Positions 20,617-29,400 of a DNA stretch of 64,000 bases are shown here, one piece after another; the first letter of the stretch is position 1, and every line of letters begins with the position of its first letter. The position numbers and the translations under genes are program-made. The notes under the pieces are model-generated. The model worked only from the letters and a program-made list of their open reading frames with translations, was not told the DNA's origin and ran no database searches. The DNA comes from Micromonospora sp. NBC_00389 (lineage in GTDB: Bacteria > Actinomycetota > Actinomycetes > Mycobacteriales > Micromonosporaceae): assembly GCF_036059255.1 (NCBI RefSeq), contig NZ_CP107947.1, forward strand, positions 6,510,001-6,574,000, in the 5' to 3' direction.

Positions 20617-21534
20617 ATGATCACCCACCGGAGCATCAGGTGGGGTCGTCCCCGCGCGGGGACGAACCCACCTGCCGGGCGGGATCGTTCGTACGGAAGT
20701 CTCCGCCGAGTCCTGGCCATCTTGTGCCTGATCGCCGCCGCCACGGTGCCGGCCGGTTCGTCGGTGACCGGCTCGTCGGCGGCCGACACCCCCGCACCCA
20801 CGGTCCTGCGGGTACTGCAGATGAACCTCTGCAACAGCGGCCGCGCCGGCTGCTACACGGGCCGATCGGTGACCGAAGCCGCCACGGTCATGAGCGCAGA
20901 GGTGCCCGATCTGGTCACCCTCAACGAGATCTGCCAGGACGACGTGACAACCCTCGAGCGCACGTTCTCGCAGGTCCACAGTGGTGACACGGTCTCGTCC
21001 GCCTTCAGGGCCGCCGGAGACCGCCCTTCCGGCGCCGTCACCCGCTGCCGCAACGGCCAGCCGTACGGCATCGGACTACTGACTCGCCTTGAGGCGCCGG
21101 ACACGCGGCACACGGTGCACAGCGGAATCTACCCGACGCAGGATTTCACGGACCCTGAGGAACGAGCCTGGCTCTGCGTCGATGTCGCCGACGTGCTGCA
21201 CGCCTGCACCACACACCTGGCCGCCACGAGTTTCACCGTCGCGCTCGCCCAGTGCGGTCACCTGCTCGACACGGTGGTACCGACGATACGCAGGAGTGCC
21301 GGATACGCGCCCACCGTGCTGCTTGGCGACCTCAACCTCCGACGCGGCGGCTCCCCCGACGTGCGGTCCTGCGTACCACCGGACTACCTGCGGATCGACG
21401 ACGGCGCGCTGCAACACGTCATGGCGACAACTGACGTCAGGATCTGCTGCGGCCGGTCGGTGGGCATGCACGGGGCGACCGACCATCCGGGGCTGCTGGC
21501 CACACTCACGATCGACGGAGACCTCCCGCCGTGA
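20617..21534 (+). CDS. Secreted endonuclease/exonuclease/phosphatase-family protein
   Basis: 305 aa from ATG 20617 (GTG 20590 is possible), 27 nt after the carboxylase stop. Signal-peptide-like region RRVLAILCLIAAATVPAGSS at about residues 29-48. The EEP fold is marked by LRVLQMNLCNSG, DLVTLNEIC (metal Glu), TVLLGDLNL (G-D-x-N) and the final ATDHPGLLATL (catalytic His). Several Cys residues fit a secreted, disulphide-bonded enzyme. The substrate could be nucleic acid, a phosphoinositide or sphingomyelin; the family does not tell. The gene sits between the intact carboxylase and a remnant of that gene's 3' end, suggesting it was caught in a local duplication. Confidence 0.85.
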   Translation: MITHRSIRWGRPRAGTNPPAGRDRSYGSLRRVLAILCLIAAATVPAGSSVTGSSAADTPAPTVLRVLQMNLCNSGRAGCYTGRSVTEAATVMSAEVPDLVTLNEICQDDVTTLERTFSQVHSGDTVSSAFRAAGDRPSGAVTRCRNGQPYGIGLLTRLEAPDTRHTVHSGIYPTQDFTDPEERAWLCVDVADVLHACTTHLAATSFTVALAQCGHLLDTVVPTIRRSAGYAPTVLLGDLNLRRGGSPDVRSCVPPDYLRIDDGALQHVMATTDVRICCGRSVGMHGATDHPGLLATLTIDGDLPP

Positions 21535-21558
21535 CGGCCCCGTACCCACGCGCTGCAC

Positions 21559-21650
21559 CGGCGGCGCGTTCGTGGTGTTCCCCAAGGCACTGACGCGCCG
21601 CCGACCTGCGACCACGCATCATCGATGCCATCGAGTCCCGCCTGCGGTAG
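21559..21650 (+). pseudogene. Scrambled remnant of a carboxylase 3' end
   Basis: Two blocks copied from the carboxylase gene lie end to end. 21559-21593 matches 20196-20230 with one mismatch (encoding GGAFVVFSKAL), and 21594-21650 matches 20533-20589 with about four mismatches, including the stop codon region. The 302 bp between them in the intact gene are missing, which also shifts the frame. This is the trace of a second copy, or of a tandem duplication later deleted. Confidence 0.9.
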
Positions 21651-22554
21651 GGACCCCAGGCCCACCATCCCGGGCCGGTGCCGCAAGCACCAGCAGCACG
21701 ATCGCGAGGACCGGCACGAGCGCCAGCAGCGGTTCCGTGACCAGGCCTGGCGAGAAGAGGTCGTCGAGCGCCGTCATGCCCTCCACATCGGAGCGGAAGC
21801 CCGCCTGGAGGAACACCGCCTGGTGGCTGAACAAGCCCAGCTCCTGCCGGTTGACCGGCCGGACCGGCCCCGCGGCCGCCAGGTCAGCGGCGAGTACGGC
21901 AGCGGTCAGCAGCAACGCGCCCAGCATGGCCGGGACGCCGAACCGCCACTGCCGACCGGCGGCCACCACGAGCACCGCAAGCCCGGCGGCGACCACCACC
22001 ATGGTTGGTAACTGGACGCCGAGCGTGACCAACAGCCGGGCCAGTCTCCCTCCGCCCAGGTCGGCGACCAGCATGACGGCCACCCCCGCGACGGCGGTCC
22101 AGGCGATCCACCGTAGCCATCGTGCGTCGGTCCGCGGCCGGTCGGCCAGCGTCACCACCGTTCCCACGCAGATCAGCGGTATGCCCAGCAGTGCCGACCA
22201 ATGCTGCGTGACCTGCGCCGACATCGCCTCACCCAGCCACGCGAGATCGTCGCCGACCGAATACGGGCGCGGCGCGCTCAGCGGCGCGTAGAACGGTGAC
22301 AGGTACCGTGGCCCGCCCGAGTCCGCCGCCGACGTCACGGCGTCGACGGCGAGCAGGCCGATACCACCAGCGACGGCGAGGCGGCCGCGCCCGGCGCCGA
22401 GCAGCACGATCGCCGCGAGAGCGGTCAGCGCCACGCCGGTCGCCTGCCCCGCGAGGACCGACGCGTCCGACAGCACGCCAAGGACATGCACCACTGCGGC
22501 GCCGGCGACCACCGACCAACACACCGATCCGGGAGACAGCCACACGGCGCACAT
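21619..22554 (-). CDS. Polytopic membrane protein
   Basis: 311 aa from ATG 22554. About eight hydrophobic segments (VAGAAVVHVLGVLSDASVLAG, GVALTALAAIVLLG, WSALLGIPLICVGTVVTLA, ALVPVLAIVLLVLAAPA), with an extracellular loop DLAAAGPVRPVNRQELGLFS between the last two. The general form recalls CopD-like or other actinobacterial multipass proteins but no diagnostic motif is present, so no function is assigned. The last dozen residues are encoded antisense to the carboxylase remnant, so the original C-terminus may have been replaced by the rearrangement there. Confidence 0.75.
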   Translation of the reverse strand: MCAVWLSPGSVCWSVVAGAAVVHVLGVLSDASVLAGQATGVALTALAAIVLLGAGRGRLAVAGGIGLLAVDAVTSAADSGGPRYLSPFYAPLSAPRPYSVGDDLAWLGEAMSAQVTQHWSALLGIPLICVGTVVTLADRPRTDARWLRWIAWTAVAGVAVMLVADLGGGRLARLLVTLGVQLPTMVVVAAGLAVLVVAAGRQWRFGVPAMLGALLLTAAVLAADLAAAGPVRPVNRQELGLFSHQAVFLQAGFRSDVEGMTALDDLFSPGLVTEPLLALVPVLAIVLLVLAAPARDGGPGVPTAGGTRWHR

Positions 22555-22626
22555 CCAACCACGGTGCCGCCCCCGCCGTCAGGGACCGGCCCCGGCGATG
22601 GGAGGCCCCGTGGCGTTCCCTCCCGG

Positions 22627-23598
22627 TCAGGTGACCTTTTGGACGCTCTCGGCGAACGCCGGAACGTCGGCGTGGCCGAACAGCCCGGGAACCCCGCCGG
22701 TGTGGATGAAGACGGTCGTGTTGCCCGGTTCGATCTCGCCGCGCCGAGTTGCCGCGATGAGTGCCGCCATCGCGCGCCCGGTGTACGTGGGATCGAGGAT
22801 GATCCCCTCCAGCCGGGCGACGAGGGTCAGCGCCTCCTCGACCGTGTCGGTGAGGCTCGGGTAGCCGCTCCCGATGTGGTCACGGTCGATGCGCAGGTCG
22901 TCGGCGCGAACATCCGGCGAGAGTGCGGCGACGAAGGCCGCCACGCGCTGTCGGGAGTCGTCGACCGCCCCGACATCGACGCCGAGCGTGCGGTCCGGGC
23001 CGAGGCTCGCAACGAGCCCGGCCATCGTGGCGCCCGAGCCGAGGGCCACCACGGCGGTACGCAGGTCGGGCACCTGGGACATCAACTCCTCGCCGCACCG
23101 TGCGTAGCCGCGGGTCGCCAACTCGCTGGACCCGCCGAACGGGATGAGGGCCGGACGCGCCCCTTCGGCACGCAGCCGGTCGCACACCCGCGTGGCGGCG
23201 TCTGCGAGTGCCTGCTGACCCGTCACCCCGGTGAAGACGATTTCGGCACCGAGGAACGCATCGAGAACGAGGTTGCCGGATCGCGCCACCCCGGGTTCAC
23301 CCGGGAACACCAGCACGGCGCGTAGGCCGAGGCGCGCGGCGGTCGCGGCGGTGAGCCGAGCATGGTTGCTCTGTGGTCCGCCGGTGGTGACGAGCGTGTC
23401 GGCGTCATTCGCGAGTGCTTCGGCGGCCGTCCATTCCAGCTTCCGGATCTTGTTGCCGCCGCCGCCGAGGCCGGTGAGGTCGTCCCTCTTGATCAGAAGG
23501 TCACCGCGACCGAGCCCGAGAGCGGCGGCCAGTCGGGGCATCGGCTCCACCGGTGTGGGCCACGTGCCGAGCGTGAGCGGAACGATGGGTTCGGACAT
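22627..23598 (-). CDS. PLP-dependent D-cysteine desulfhydrase / ACC deaminase-like enzyme
   Basis: 323 aa from ATG 23598; the longer reading to 23667 is not conserved in character. Fold type II PLP enzyme: KRDDLTGLGGGGNKIRKLEW with PLP Lys50, TTGGPQSNHARLTAA, a phosphate-binding glycine loop VALGSGATMAGLVA and the C-terminal FIHTGGVPGLFG. Members deaminate 1-aminocyclopropane-1-carboxylate or desulfurate D-cysteine to pyruvate, ammonia and sulfide. Which of the two applies rests on a few active-site residues and cannot be settled here. Intact and monocistronic, next to the element-interrupted hydrolase remnant. Confidence 0.88.
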   Translation of the reverse strand: MSEPIVPLTLGTWPTPVEPMPRLAAALGLGRGDLLIKRDDLTGLGGGGNKIRKLEWTAAEALANDADTLVTTGGPQSNHARLTAATAARLGLRAVLVFPGEPGVARSGNLVLDAFLGAEIVFTGVTGQQALADAATRVCDRLRAEGARPALIPFGGSSELATRGYARCGEELMSQVPDLRTAVVALGSGATMAGLVASLGPDRTLGVDVGAVDDSRQRVAAFVAALSPDVRADDLRIDRDHIGSGYPSLTDTVEEALTLVARLEGIILDPTYTGRAMAALIAATRRGEIEPGNTTVFIHTGGVPGLFGHADVPAFAESVQKVT

Positions 23599-23727
23599 GC
23601 TGCCATCTTGGCAGGACCATCCGGTCGACAGCCGCCGAAGGATGCGGCAGCCATCAGGCGCGGCCATCAGGCGCTACTTCAGGAAATCCAGCAGCTGCCG
23701 TGTGGTCTCTCGGGAGCCTCCTCCGGA

Positions 23728-23850
23728 TTGACATCCTCCACCGCCCTGAAGGGCGGGGATTCCCTCGGTCACCCAAGGGGGTTCCTGTTTCACCGGGCCG
23801 CGCCTTCACCGCTCGCGCGGGTCGGGTCTCACCGGCCCTCCACAGGCGTT
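23728..23850 (-). ncRNA. Probable omegaRNA scaffold of tnpB copy 2
   Basis: Same arrangement as in copy 1: 123 nt from the tnpB stop to the right end, with the CCGCCC-TTCA-GGGCGG hairpin. The guide would be the minus-strand sequence below 23728, beginning TCCGGAGGAGGCTCCC. Conservation between copies supports a functional RNA. The 5' boundary is unknown. Confidence 0.45.
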
Positions 23851-24963
23851 TTACCTCTCCGCCAGCCCGGCGGCGAGAATGTTCTTCGCGGCGTTGACGT
23901 CCCGGTCATGCACGGCATCACAGCCGGGACACGTCCAGGCGCGAACGCCGAGAGTCATCGCGGTGTTGATCCGCCCGCACGCCGAGCAGGTCTTCGTGCT
24001 CGGATACCAGCGGTCGACGGCGATAACCTGCCGCCCGTACCAGGCGGCCTTGTACTCGATCATGCTGCGCAGTTGCGTCCACGCCGCGTCGGAAATGGCG
24101 CGGGCCAGCGAGTGGTTGCGCAGCATGGTGCGCACACTGAGATCCTCGATCACGACCGTTTGATTCTCACGGACGAGTCGAGTCGACAGCTTGTGCAGGT
24201 GATCCCGCCGCCGGTCGGCGATGCGGGCATGGATGCGGGCCACCGCCACGCGGGCTTTGGCCCGGTTGGCGGAGTCCTTGCCCTTGCGGGACAGGTTCCG
24301 TTGCGCCTTGGCCAACTTGCGCCGGTCAGCGCGCTCGTGCCGAGGGTTGCTGATTTTCTCCCCGGTGGACAGGGTGAGCAGACTGGTGATGCCCGCGTCC
24401 ACCCCCACCGCCGTGCCCAGCGGAGGAAAAGGTGTGACGGTGGGATCCTCGACCAGCAGGGACACGAACCACCGACCGGCCGCGTCGCGGGACACCGTGA
24501 CCGTGGACGGCTCGGCGCCGTCGGGCAGAGGCCGGGACCACACGATGGTCAGCGGGGCGTCCATCTTGGCCAGGGTGAGCTGCCCCTCGCGCCAGCGGAA
24601 CGCCGAGCGGGTGTACTCCGCCGACGCCCGAGACCTGCGCTTGGACTTGAAACGCGGATACCGCGACCGCTTACCCCAAAACCCGGCGAACCCGGCTTGC
24701 AGATGCCGCAGGGCTTGCTGCAACGGCACGGAACTGACCTCGTTAAGGAACGCCAACTCCTCGGTGCGCTTCCACTCGGTCAGCCACGCCGACGACTGCA
24801 CATAGGTGCTGCGTTGCCGGTCAACCGCCCACGCACGGGTCCGCGCTTCCAGGGCGAGGTTGTAAACCTTGCGGACGCATCCGAAGGTGCGGTTCAACTG
24901 CTCAGCCTGCGCCGGGGTCGGATAGAAGCGGTACTTGTATGCCCGCTTCACCACCTCACCCAT
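23851..24963 (-). CDS. tnpB: TnpB RNA-guided nuclease, copy 2
   Basis: 370 aa, about 96% like copy 1 by eye and with all RuvC residues (Asp189, Glu273, Asp355) and zinc-finger cysteines (CSAC, CPGC) kept. Differences are scattered and conservative (for example LEARTRAWAVDRQRS for LDARTRAWGVLGQRS, CPGCDAVHDRD for CPGCGAVHDRD), the pattern of a gene still under selection. ATG 24963 with a GGAAGTGAGG ribosome-binding site. No tnpA accompanies it. Confidence 0.95.
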   Translation of the reverse strand: MGEVVKRAYKYRFYPTPAQAEQLNRTFGCVRKVYNLALEARTRAWAVDRQRSTYVQSSAWLTEWKRTEELAFLNEVSSVPLQQALRHLQAGFAGFWGKRSRYPRFKSKRRSRASAEYTRSAFRWREGQLTLAKMDAPLTIVWSRPLPDGAEPSTVTVSRDAAGRWFVSLLVEDPTVTPFPPLGTAVGVDAGITSLLTLSTGEKISNPRHERADRRKLAKAQRNLSRKGKDSANRAKARVAVARIHARIADRRRDHLHKLSTRLVRENQTVVIEDLSVRTMLRNHSLARAISDAAWTQLRSMIEYKAAWYGRQVIAVDRWYPSTKTCSACGRINTAMTLGVRAWTCPGCDAVHDRDVNAAKNILAAGLAER

Positions 24964-25335
24964 GCCTCACTTCCTACCAGTAGTTCATGTAAGTCTATCC
25001 CTGAGGGGAGGGAGCGGCGTTTCCTCCCCCGCCTGAAGGCAGGGGTATCCACGCCGCGACACCGATGAAGTGCCCGACCGGAACCGGCCCGCCGCGAACA
25101 TCATCGGACCACTGCCTCCAGATCCCGAGCGGGTCGTCGTAGAGCTTCGCGACCCGACCCCGGTGGCTCAAGAGAAACAGCACGGGGCACGCAATCTTCC
25201 GGCTGCCTCGGTCCGCCTCGTCCTGCTGGTAGTCCAACGTCGCGGCCGCGCGGAACTCCTCAGTGCCTGACCACAACGCTATCGACAGTCGGCCCACCCC
25301 CTGAGCAGATCGCGGGAACGACCAGCCGGGTTCGG

Positions 25336-26862
25336 TCACCCCTCGGCGGCCAGCGCGAGGACGTCTCGCGCGGTGGGCAGCGCGGCCTCACGGTGTGCTG
25401 GGACGAGACCGATCCGGGTGCGTCGGTCGAGCAGGTCGTCGACGGTGAGGGCGAGTTCGTGCCGGGTGGCCCAGAGGAGCTCTGCGCCGGTGACCGGGAT
25501 GTCGGGGCTGATCGGCTGGCGGAGTTCGGCGGGCGCCTCGGCCAGGACGTCGACCGCCTCGGTGCCGTACCGGTGGACGAGCCGGCGTGGTGCGGGGACT
25601 CGGGCCAGTTGCGCTCTGCTCGCGGCGCCGGGTAGGGGGAGGTCGCGGGTGCGGCAGGGGCCGGCACGGAGGCGGCGCTGACGGACGGCGGTGTCGACGG
25701 CGTCCTCGGCCATCCGGCGGTAGGTGGTGAGCTTGCCGCCGATCACGCTGATGATCCCGTCGGGGTCGTCGATGACAGCGTGTCGGCGGGAGAGGTCGGC
25801 GGTTCGGGTGTCGGCGTTGGCGAGCAGCGGCCGTAGCCCGGCGTACGCACCGAGGACGTCGGCGGGTTGGAGGGGCTGGTCGAGGACGCTGTTGAGGACG
25901 TCGAGCAGGAACGCGATGTCGGCGTCGGTGGGTTGCGGCACGTCGGGGACGGGGCCGGTCACCGGCTCGTCGGTCAGTCCGGCGTACACCAGGCCGTCGG
26001 TCTGGGGCAGCGCGAAGACGTAGCGGGTGAACTCACCGGGGACCGGGATGGTCAGGCCGGCCCAGAGTCCGCCCAGGCGGGCGGCGGACAGGACGATGTG
26101 GGTTCCTCGCGATGGACGCAGACGTACGTGTGGGGTCAGGCTGCTGGCCCACACGCCTGTGGCGTTGATGACCGCGCGGGCGGCGACGTGCATCCGCGTC
26201 CCGGTGCGGGTGTCCTCGATGGTGGCGCCTTCGCGGTGCAGGCTGATCGCCCGGCAGCGGGGCAGGATGCGGGCGGACCGCGCTGCGGCCGCGCGCGCCA
26301 GACCGACGACAAGTCGCGCGTCGTCGCAGAGTTGCCCGTCCCAGGACAGGTGTGCTCCGCGCAGGCCCGCCGGCCGCAGCGCGGGCGCGATCGCGCCCGC
26401 CTCGGCCGAGCCGAGCCTGCGCGTTCCCGGAAGGGTCCGTCGGGAGGTTCCGGCGCAGGTACGCAGCACGTCTCCGGCGCGAAGGCCGACCGCCGCAGCG
26501 CGCGCCTGCCAACGGCTGGTGTACGCCGTCGCCGGTAGCAGCATCGGCAAGGGGCGCGTCAGGTGCGGCGCAGTGCGGGTCAGCAGCAGGTGGCGCTCGG
26601 CGGCACTCTCGTAGGCGATGCCCACCTGGCCGTGTGCGAGATATCGCAGGCCACCGTGGACCAGCTTGGAGCTCCAGCGGGACGTGCCGTTGGCCAGGTC
26701 ATGGGCGTCGACGGCGACCACGGACAGTCCACGGCTCGCGGCGTCGAGCGCCACTCCGGCGCCGGTGACGCCCAGCCCGACGACCAGGACGTCGACGGGC
26801 GTGCCGGCGACCAGTTCGGTGAGGTCACGTTCCCGGCGGGAGACGGTCAGCGAGGTGTTCAC
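25336..26862 (-). CDS. glpD: FAD-dependent glycerol-3-phosphate dehydrogenase
   Basis: 508 aa from GTG or ATG near 26862, complete. N-terminal FAD-binding motif VLVVGLGVTGAGVALDAASR (residues 24-43), then RWSSKLVHGGLRYL, the GlpD signature, NATGVWAS, GTHIVLS, and VIGGKLTTYRRMAEDAVD at the C-terminal side. It oxidises glycerol-3-phosphate to dihydroxyacetone phosphate at the membrane, feeding electrons to quinone. It is divergent from an alkyl-DHAP-synthase-like flavoprotein and a diacylglycerol kinase, with a palindromic operator between, so the locus manages glycerol-3-phosphate/DHAP for lipids. The same gene set is found in Mycobacterium tuberculosis around Rv2249c-Rv2252 (from memory). Confidence 0.93.
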   Translation of the reverse strand: MNTSLTVSRRERDLTELVAGTPVDVLVVGLGVTGAGVALDAASRGLSVVAVDAHDLANGTSRWSSKLVHGGLRYLAHGQVGIAYESAAERHLLLTRTAPHLTRPLPMLLPATAYTSRWQARAAAVGLRAGDVLRTCAGTSRRTLPGTRRLGSAEAGAIAPALRPAGLRGAHLSWDGQLCDDARLVVGLARAAAARSARILPRCRAISLHREGATIEDTRTGTRMHVAARAVINATGVWASSLTPHVRLRPSRGTHIVLSAARLGGLWAGLTIPVPGEFTRYVFALPQTDGLVYAGLTDEPVTGPVPDVPQPTDADIAFLLDVLNSVLDQPLQPADVLGAYAGLRPLLANADTRTADLSRRHAVIDDPDGIISVIGGKLTTYRRMAEDAVDTAVRQRRLRAGPCRTRDLPLPGAASRAQLARVPAPRRLVHRYGTEAVDVLAEAPAELRQPISPDIPVTGAELLWATRHELALTVDDLLDRRTRIGLVPAHREAALPTARDVLALAAEG

Positions 26863-26879
26863 ACGCCTCCTTGCGATGT

Positions 26880-26898
26880 AGTGACATTGAATGTCACT
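26880..26898. promoter_or_regulatory. Palindromic operator between glpD and the flavoprotein gene
   Basis: AGTGACATTGAATGTCACT: perfect 9-bp arms around one base, in the 45-bp gap between divergent starts. A further GTCACA half-site follows at 26901. Size and symmetry fit a TetR or GntR dimer site controlling both genes. The TetR gene at 29898-30491 is a candidate, because a TetR gene accompanies these genes in mycobacteria. Confidence 0.75.
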
Positions 26899-26907
26899 CT
26901 GTCACAC

Positions 26908-28473
26908 ATGAATATGGAAGGGGAAGCATCGCCCGTCGGATGGGCCCGCTGGGGCACCACGAAGAACGCGCAGGTGCTGCCGGAATCCGCTTCGACGCTG
27001 TTGGCGCAGGTCCTCGAGCTGGCACCCCCGCCGCCGGTCGTACCGCTGGCCGAGGTGGCGGTGCCGGACTGCGAGCTGGACGGCGCGGTCCTGGGCGCGT
27101 TGCGGCAGGCGCTGGGCGTCGGGCACGTGGTCACCACCCGTGACGCCCGGGCACGTCACGCGTCGGGCATGTCGACGCCGGACCTGCTCCGCCATCGACA
27201 GGGCCTGGTACGGATGGCCCCGCAGGCCGTGCTGCGCCCGGCCGACCACGCCGAGGTGGTGTCCATCCTCGACATCTGCTCGCGGTTCGGGGTAACCGTG
27301 GTCCCCTTCGGTGGTGGCACCTCGGTCGTGGGCGGGCTGACGCCGTCCGCGGAACGGCACGTCGCCGTCGACCTGAGTCGGCTGAGCGACGTCGTCGCCG
27401 TCGACCCGACGTCGCGGACCGCCACGCTGCAGGCAGGGCTACGCGCCCCTCGGGCCGCCGAGCTGCTCGCCGAGCGCGGGTTCACCCTCGGCCACGTCCC
27501 GCAGTCCTACGAGTACGCCACGATCGGTGGGTTCGCCGCCACCCGGTCATCCGGCCAGGCGTCGGCTGGCTACGGCCGCTTCGACGACATGGTCATGGCG
27601 CTGACGGTCGCCACGCCCCGGGGCACCGTACGGGTCGGGCGCGCCCCCGCCTCGGCCGCCGGTCCGGATCTGCGGCAACTGTTCCTGGGCAGCGAGGGGA
27701 CGCTCGGCGTCATCACCGACGTGACCGTCCGGATCCGCCCCCTCCCAGCCGAGTCGCACTACGAGGGCTGGCGGTTCGAATCGTTCGCCGAGGGCCTGCA
27801 TGCCGTGCGGCGGCTGGCACAGGACGGGCCACGGCCCACGGTGCTGCGGCTGTCCGACGAGGTCGAGACGATGATCGGGGCGACCGGCGCCGGCCGCTCC
27901 GACGGCGGCTGCCAGCTGATCGCCGGGTACGAGGGCGCGGATGTCCGTTCCACCGTCGAAGCGACCGCCGCCGTGCTGGCGGCGCACGGCGGCGTTCCAC
28001 TGGGCGAGGAGGCGGGCCAACAGTGGGCGCGGCACCGCTTCGACGCCCCGTACCTGCGGGACGCGCTGCTCGACGCGGGGGCGTTCGCGGAGACTCTGGA
28101 GACCGCGGCGTACTGGTCGGCGCTGCCGGAGGTACACGACCGGGTCCGGCAGGCGATCCTCGCGGCCTTGCCGGACGGGGCGCTGGTGCTGGCACACGTG
28201 TCCCACGTCTACGAGACCGGCGCGTCTCTGTACTTCACGGTGATCTGCTCCCCCGGACCGGATCCGGTCGACCGGTGGCGGAAGGCGAAGGCTGCGGCCA
28301 GCGACGCGATCGCGGCCGCGGGTGCCACGATCAGCCACCACCACGGTGTCGGCGCGGACCACCGGGCCTGGTACGCCGCCGAGATCGGCGACGTCGCCGT
28401 CGACCTGCTCCGGGCGGTCAAGCAGCAACTGGACCCGGCCGGCATCCTCAATCCCGGCATCCTGGTGCCGTAG
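26908..28473 (+). CDS. FAD-binding flavoprotein, alkyl-dihydroxyacetonephosphate synthase-like
   Basis: 521 aa from ATG 26908. FAD_binding_4 fold: VLRPADHAEVVSILDICSRF, VVPFGGGTSVVGG (pyrophosphate loop), RTATLQAGLRAPRAAELL, HVPQSYEYATIGGFAATRSS, LFLGSEGTLGVITDVTV. The C-terminal FAD-oxidase domain ends HHHGVGADHRAWYAAEIG and LDPAGILNPGIL. The HHH motif and overall plan match alkyl-DHAP synthases, which swap the acyl chain of acyl-DHAP for a fatty alcohol to make ether lipids. Bacterial relatives are mostly untested, and a glycolate/lactate-type oxidase is the alternative. The diacylglycerol kinase gene starts directly after its stop. Confidence 0.88.
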   Translation: MNMEGEASPVGWARWGTTKNAQVLPESASTLLAQVLELAPPPPVVPLAEVAVPDCELDGAVLGALRQALGVGHVVTTRDARARHASGMSTPDLLRHRQGLVRMAPQAVLRPADHAEVVSILDICSRFGVTVVPFGGGTSVVGGLTPSAERHVAVDLSRLSDVVAVDPTSRTATLQAGLRAPRAAELLAERGFTLGHVPQSYEYATIGGFAATRSSGQASAGYGRFDDMVMALTVATPRGTVRVGRAPASAAGPDLRQLFLGSEGTLGVITDVTVRIRPLPAESHYEGWRFESFAEGLHAVRRLAQDGPRPTVLRLSDEVETMIGATGAGRSDGGCQLIAGYEGADVRSTVEATAAVLAAHGGVPLGEEAGQQWARHRFDAPYLRDALLDAGAFAETLETAAYWSALPEVHDRVRQAILAALPDGALVLAHVSHVYETGASLYFTVICSPGPDPVDRWRKAKAAASDAIAAAGATISHHHGVGADHRAWYAAEIGDVAVDLLRAVKQQLDPAGILNPGILVP

Positions 28474-29337
28474 GTGCGGTCCTTCGCAGTGATCCTCGGG
28501 CCCACCGCGCGCCGAGGACTGTCCCGCCTGATGCCGGTGGCCCATCTGCTCCGCGGCGCCGGCGCCCGGATCCGGGTCGAATACACGCAGACGGCCGAGC
28601 AGGCCCGCCAGCGCGCCACGGCGGCGCTGCACGGCGGCGAGGTCGTCGTCGCCGCCGGGGGCGACGGCACCATCGGCCTGCTCGCCGGAGCGGTCGCCGA
28701 CACCGGCGGTCTGCTCGGCGTCATCCCCGCCGGTCGCGGTAACGACTTCGCCCGCCAGCTCGGGTTGCCGCACTCCCCCGAGGCGGTCGCGGACCTGCTG
28801 CTGCACGGACGACCACGGCACCTCGACGTCCTCCAGGTCGCGGGGCAGATCATCGTCGGCAGCGTCTATGTCGGCGTCGACGCGGCGGCCAACGAACTGG
28901 CCAACCGGTCACGTCTGCCCGCAGCGCTGGTGTATCCCACCGCCGGGCTGCGGGCACTGCTGCGCTGGCCGCGCACCCGGTACACGATCAGCGTCGACGG
29001 CCGGACCGAGCACCGGCACGCCTACACGGTGGTGATCGCCAACTGCGGGTACTACGGCGGTGGCCTGCACGTCGCCCCGGCGGCGCAGCCCGACGACGGG
29101 ACCCTGGACGTCGTGGTGATCGGCCACGCCCCGAAGGTGCTGTTCCCGATCGCGCTGCGGCAGATGCGCACCGGCCGGCACGTACGGCGCGGGCACGTCT
29201 TCTCCTACCGGGGTACGTCGGTCACCGTGCGCGCCGACCGTCCGTTGACCGTGTACGGCGACGGTGATCCCGTCGGTCGCGCCGACGAGGTAACCGTCGA
29301 GGTCCGCCCGCAGGCACTGCACGTCATCGCCGGCTAG
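28474..29337 (+). CDS. Diacylglycerol kinase / lipid kinase family protein
   Basis: 287 aa from GTG 28474, with no gap after the preceding TAG, so translation is coupled. The DAGK catalytic domain has VVAAGGDGTIG (residues 61-70), IPAGRGNDFARQLG and the C-terminal CGYYGGGLHVAPAAQPDDGTLD motif; the end matches the family beta-sandwich. It should phosphorylate diacylglycerol or a related lipid with ATP. The mycobacterial neighbour in the same order (Rv2252) is linked to phosphatidic acid and PIM formation. In this operon it fits an ether-lipid or phospholipid salvage route. Confidence 0.92.
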   Translation: MRSFAVILGPTARRGLSRLMPVAHLLRGAGARIRVEYTQTAEQARQRATAALHGGEVVVAAGGDGTIGLLAGAVADTGGLLGVIPAGRGNDFARQLGLPHSPEAVADLLLHGRPRHLDVLQVAGQIIVGSVYVGVDAAANELANRSRLPAALVYPTAGLRALLRWPRTRYTISVDGRTEHRHAYTVVIANCGYYGGGLHVAPAAQPDDGTLDVVVIGHAPKVLFPIALRQMRTGRHVRRGHVFSYRGTSVTVRADRPLTVYGDGDPVGRADEVTVEVRPQALHVIAG

Positions 29338-29400
29338 GTCCCGTCCGGTCGCGGCTTCGGCATCCGGATCATGTCGGTGGTGAGCACCAGAATGGGTGGC

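Larger units (their letters stand above)
23728..25068 (-). mobile_element. tnpB-only IS200/IS605-group element, copy 2 (inverted relative to copy 1)
   Basis: 1341 bp, nearly identical to copy 1 with a 4-bp insertion near the left end (CTCCCTCCCCTC in place of CTCCCCTC at about 25003-25014). It reads on the minus strand from TCATCGGTGTCGCGG (at 25068) to GATGTCAA (at 23728). Both copies have TCA at their left junction. It lies inside a hydrolase remnant. The pair makes 1.34-kb inverted repeats 12.8 kb apart. Confidence 0.85.
23674..25267 (-). pseudogene. Alpha/beta-hydrolase (haloacetate-dehalogenase-like) remnant split by a tnpB element
   Basis: Upstream of the element, minus-strand residues beginning at about 25267 read EEFRAAATLDYQQDEADRG, KIACPVLFLLS, GIWRQWSDDVRGGPVPVGHF, the C-terminal third of haloacetate-dehalogenase-type hydrolases. 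After the element, 23727-23674 encodes PEEAPE, then in another frame ETTRQLLDFLK and TAG, the expected family end (GHFxPEEAPEET--LLDFL). So the gene was cut by the element and has also lost a base. The N-terminal two thirds, with the nucleophile elbow, are absent. It is non-functional. Confidence 0.8.

Noticed and set aside
23362..25068. 568-codon frame across the tnpB copy on the plus strand
   Set aside because: Antisense to tnpB; the same shadow appears opposite copy 1, so similarity between the two shadows reflects tnpB itself.
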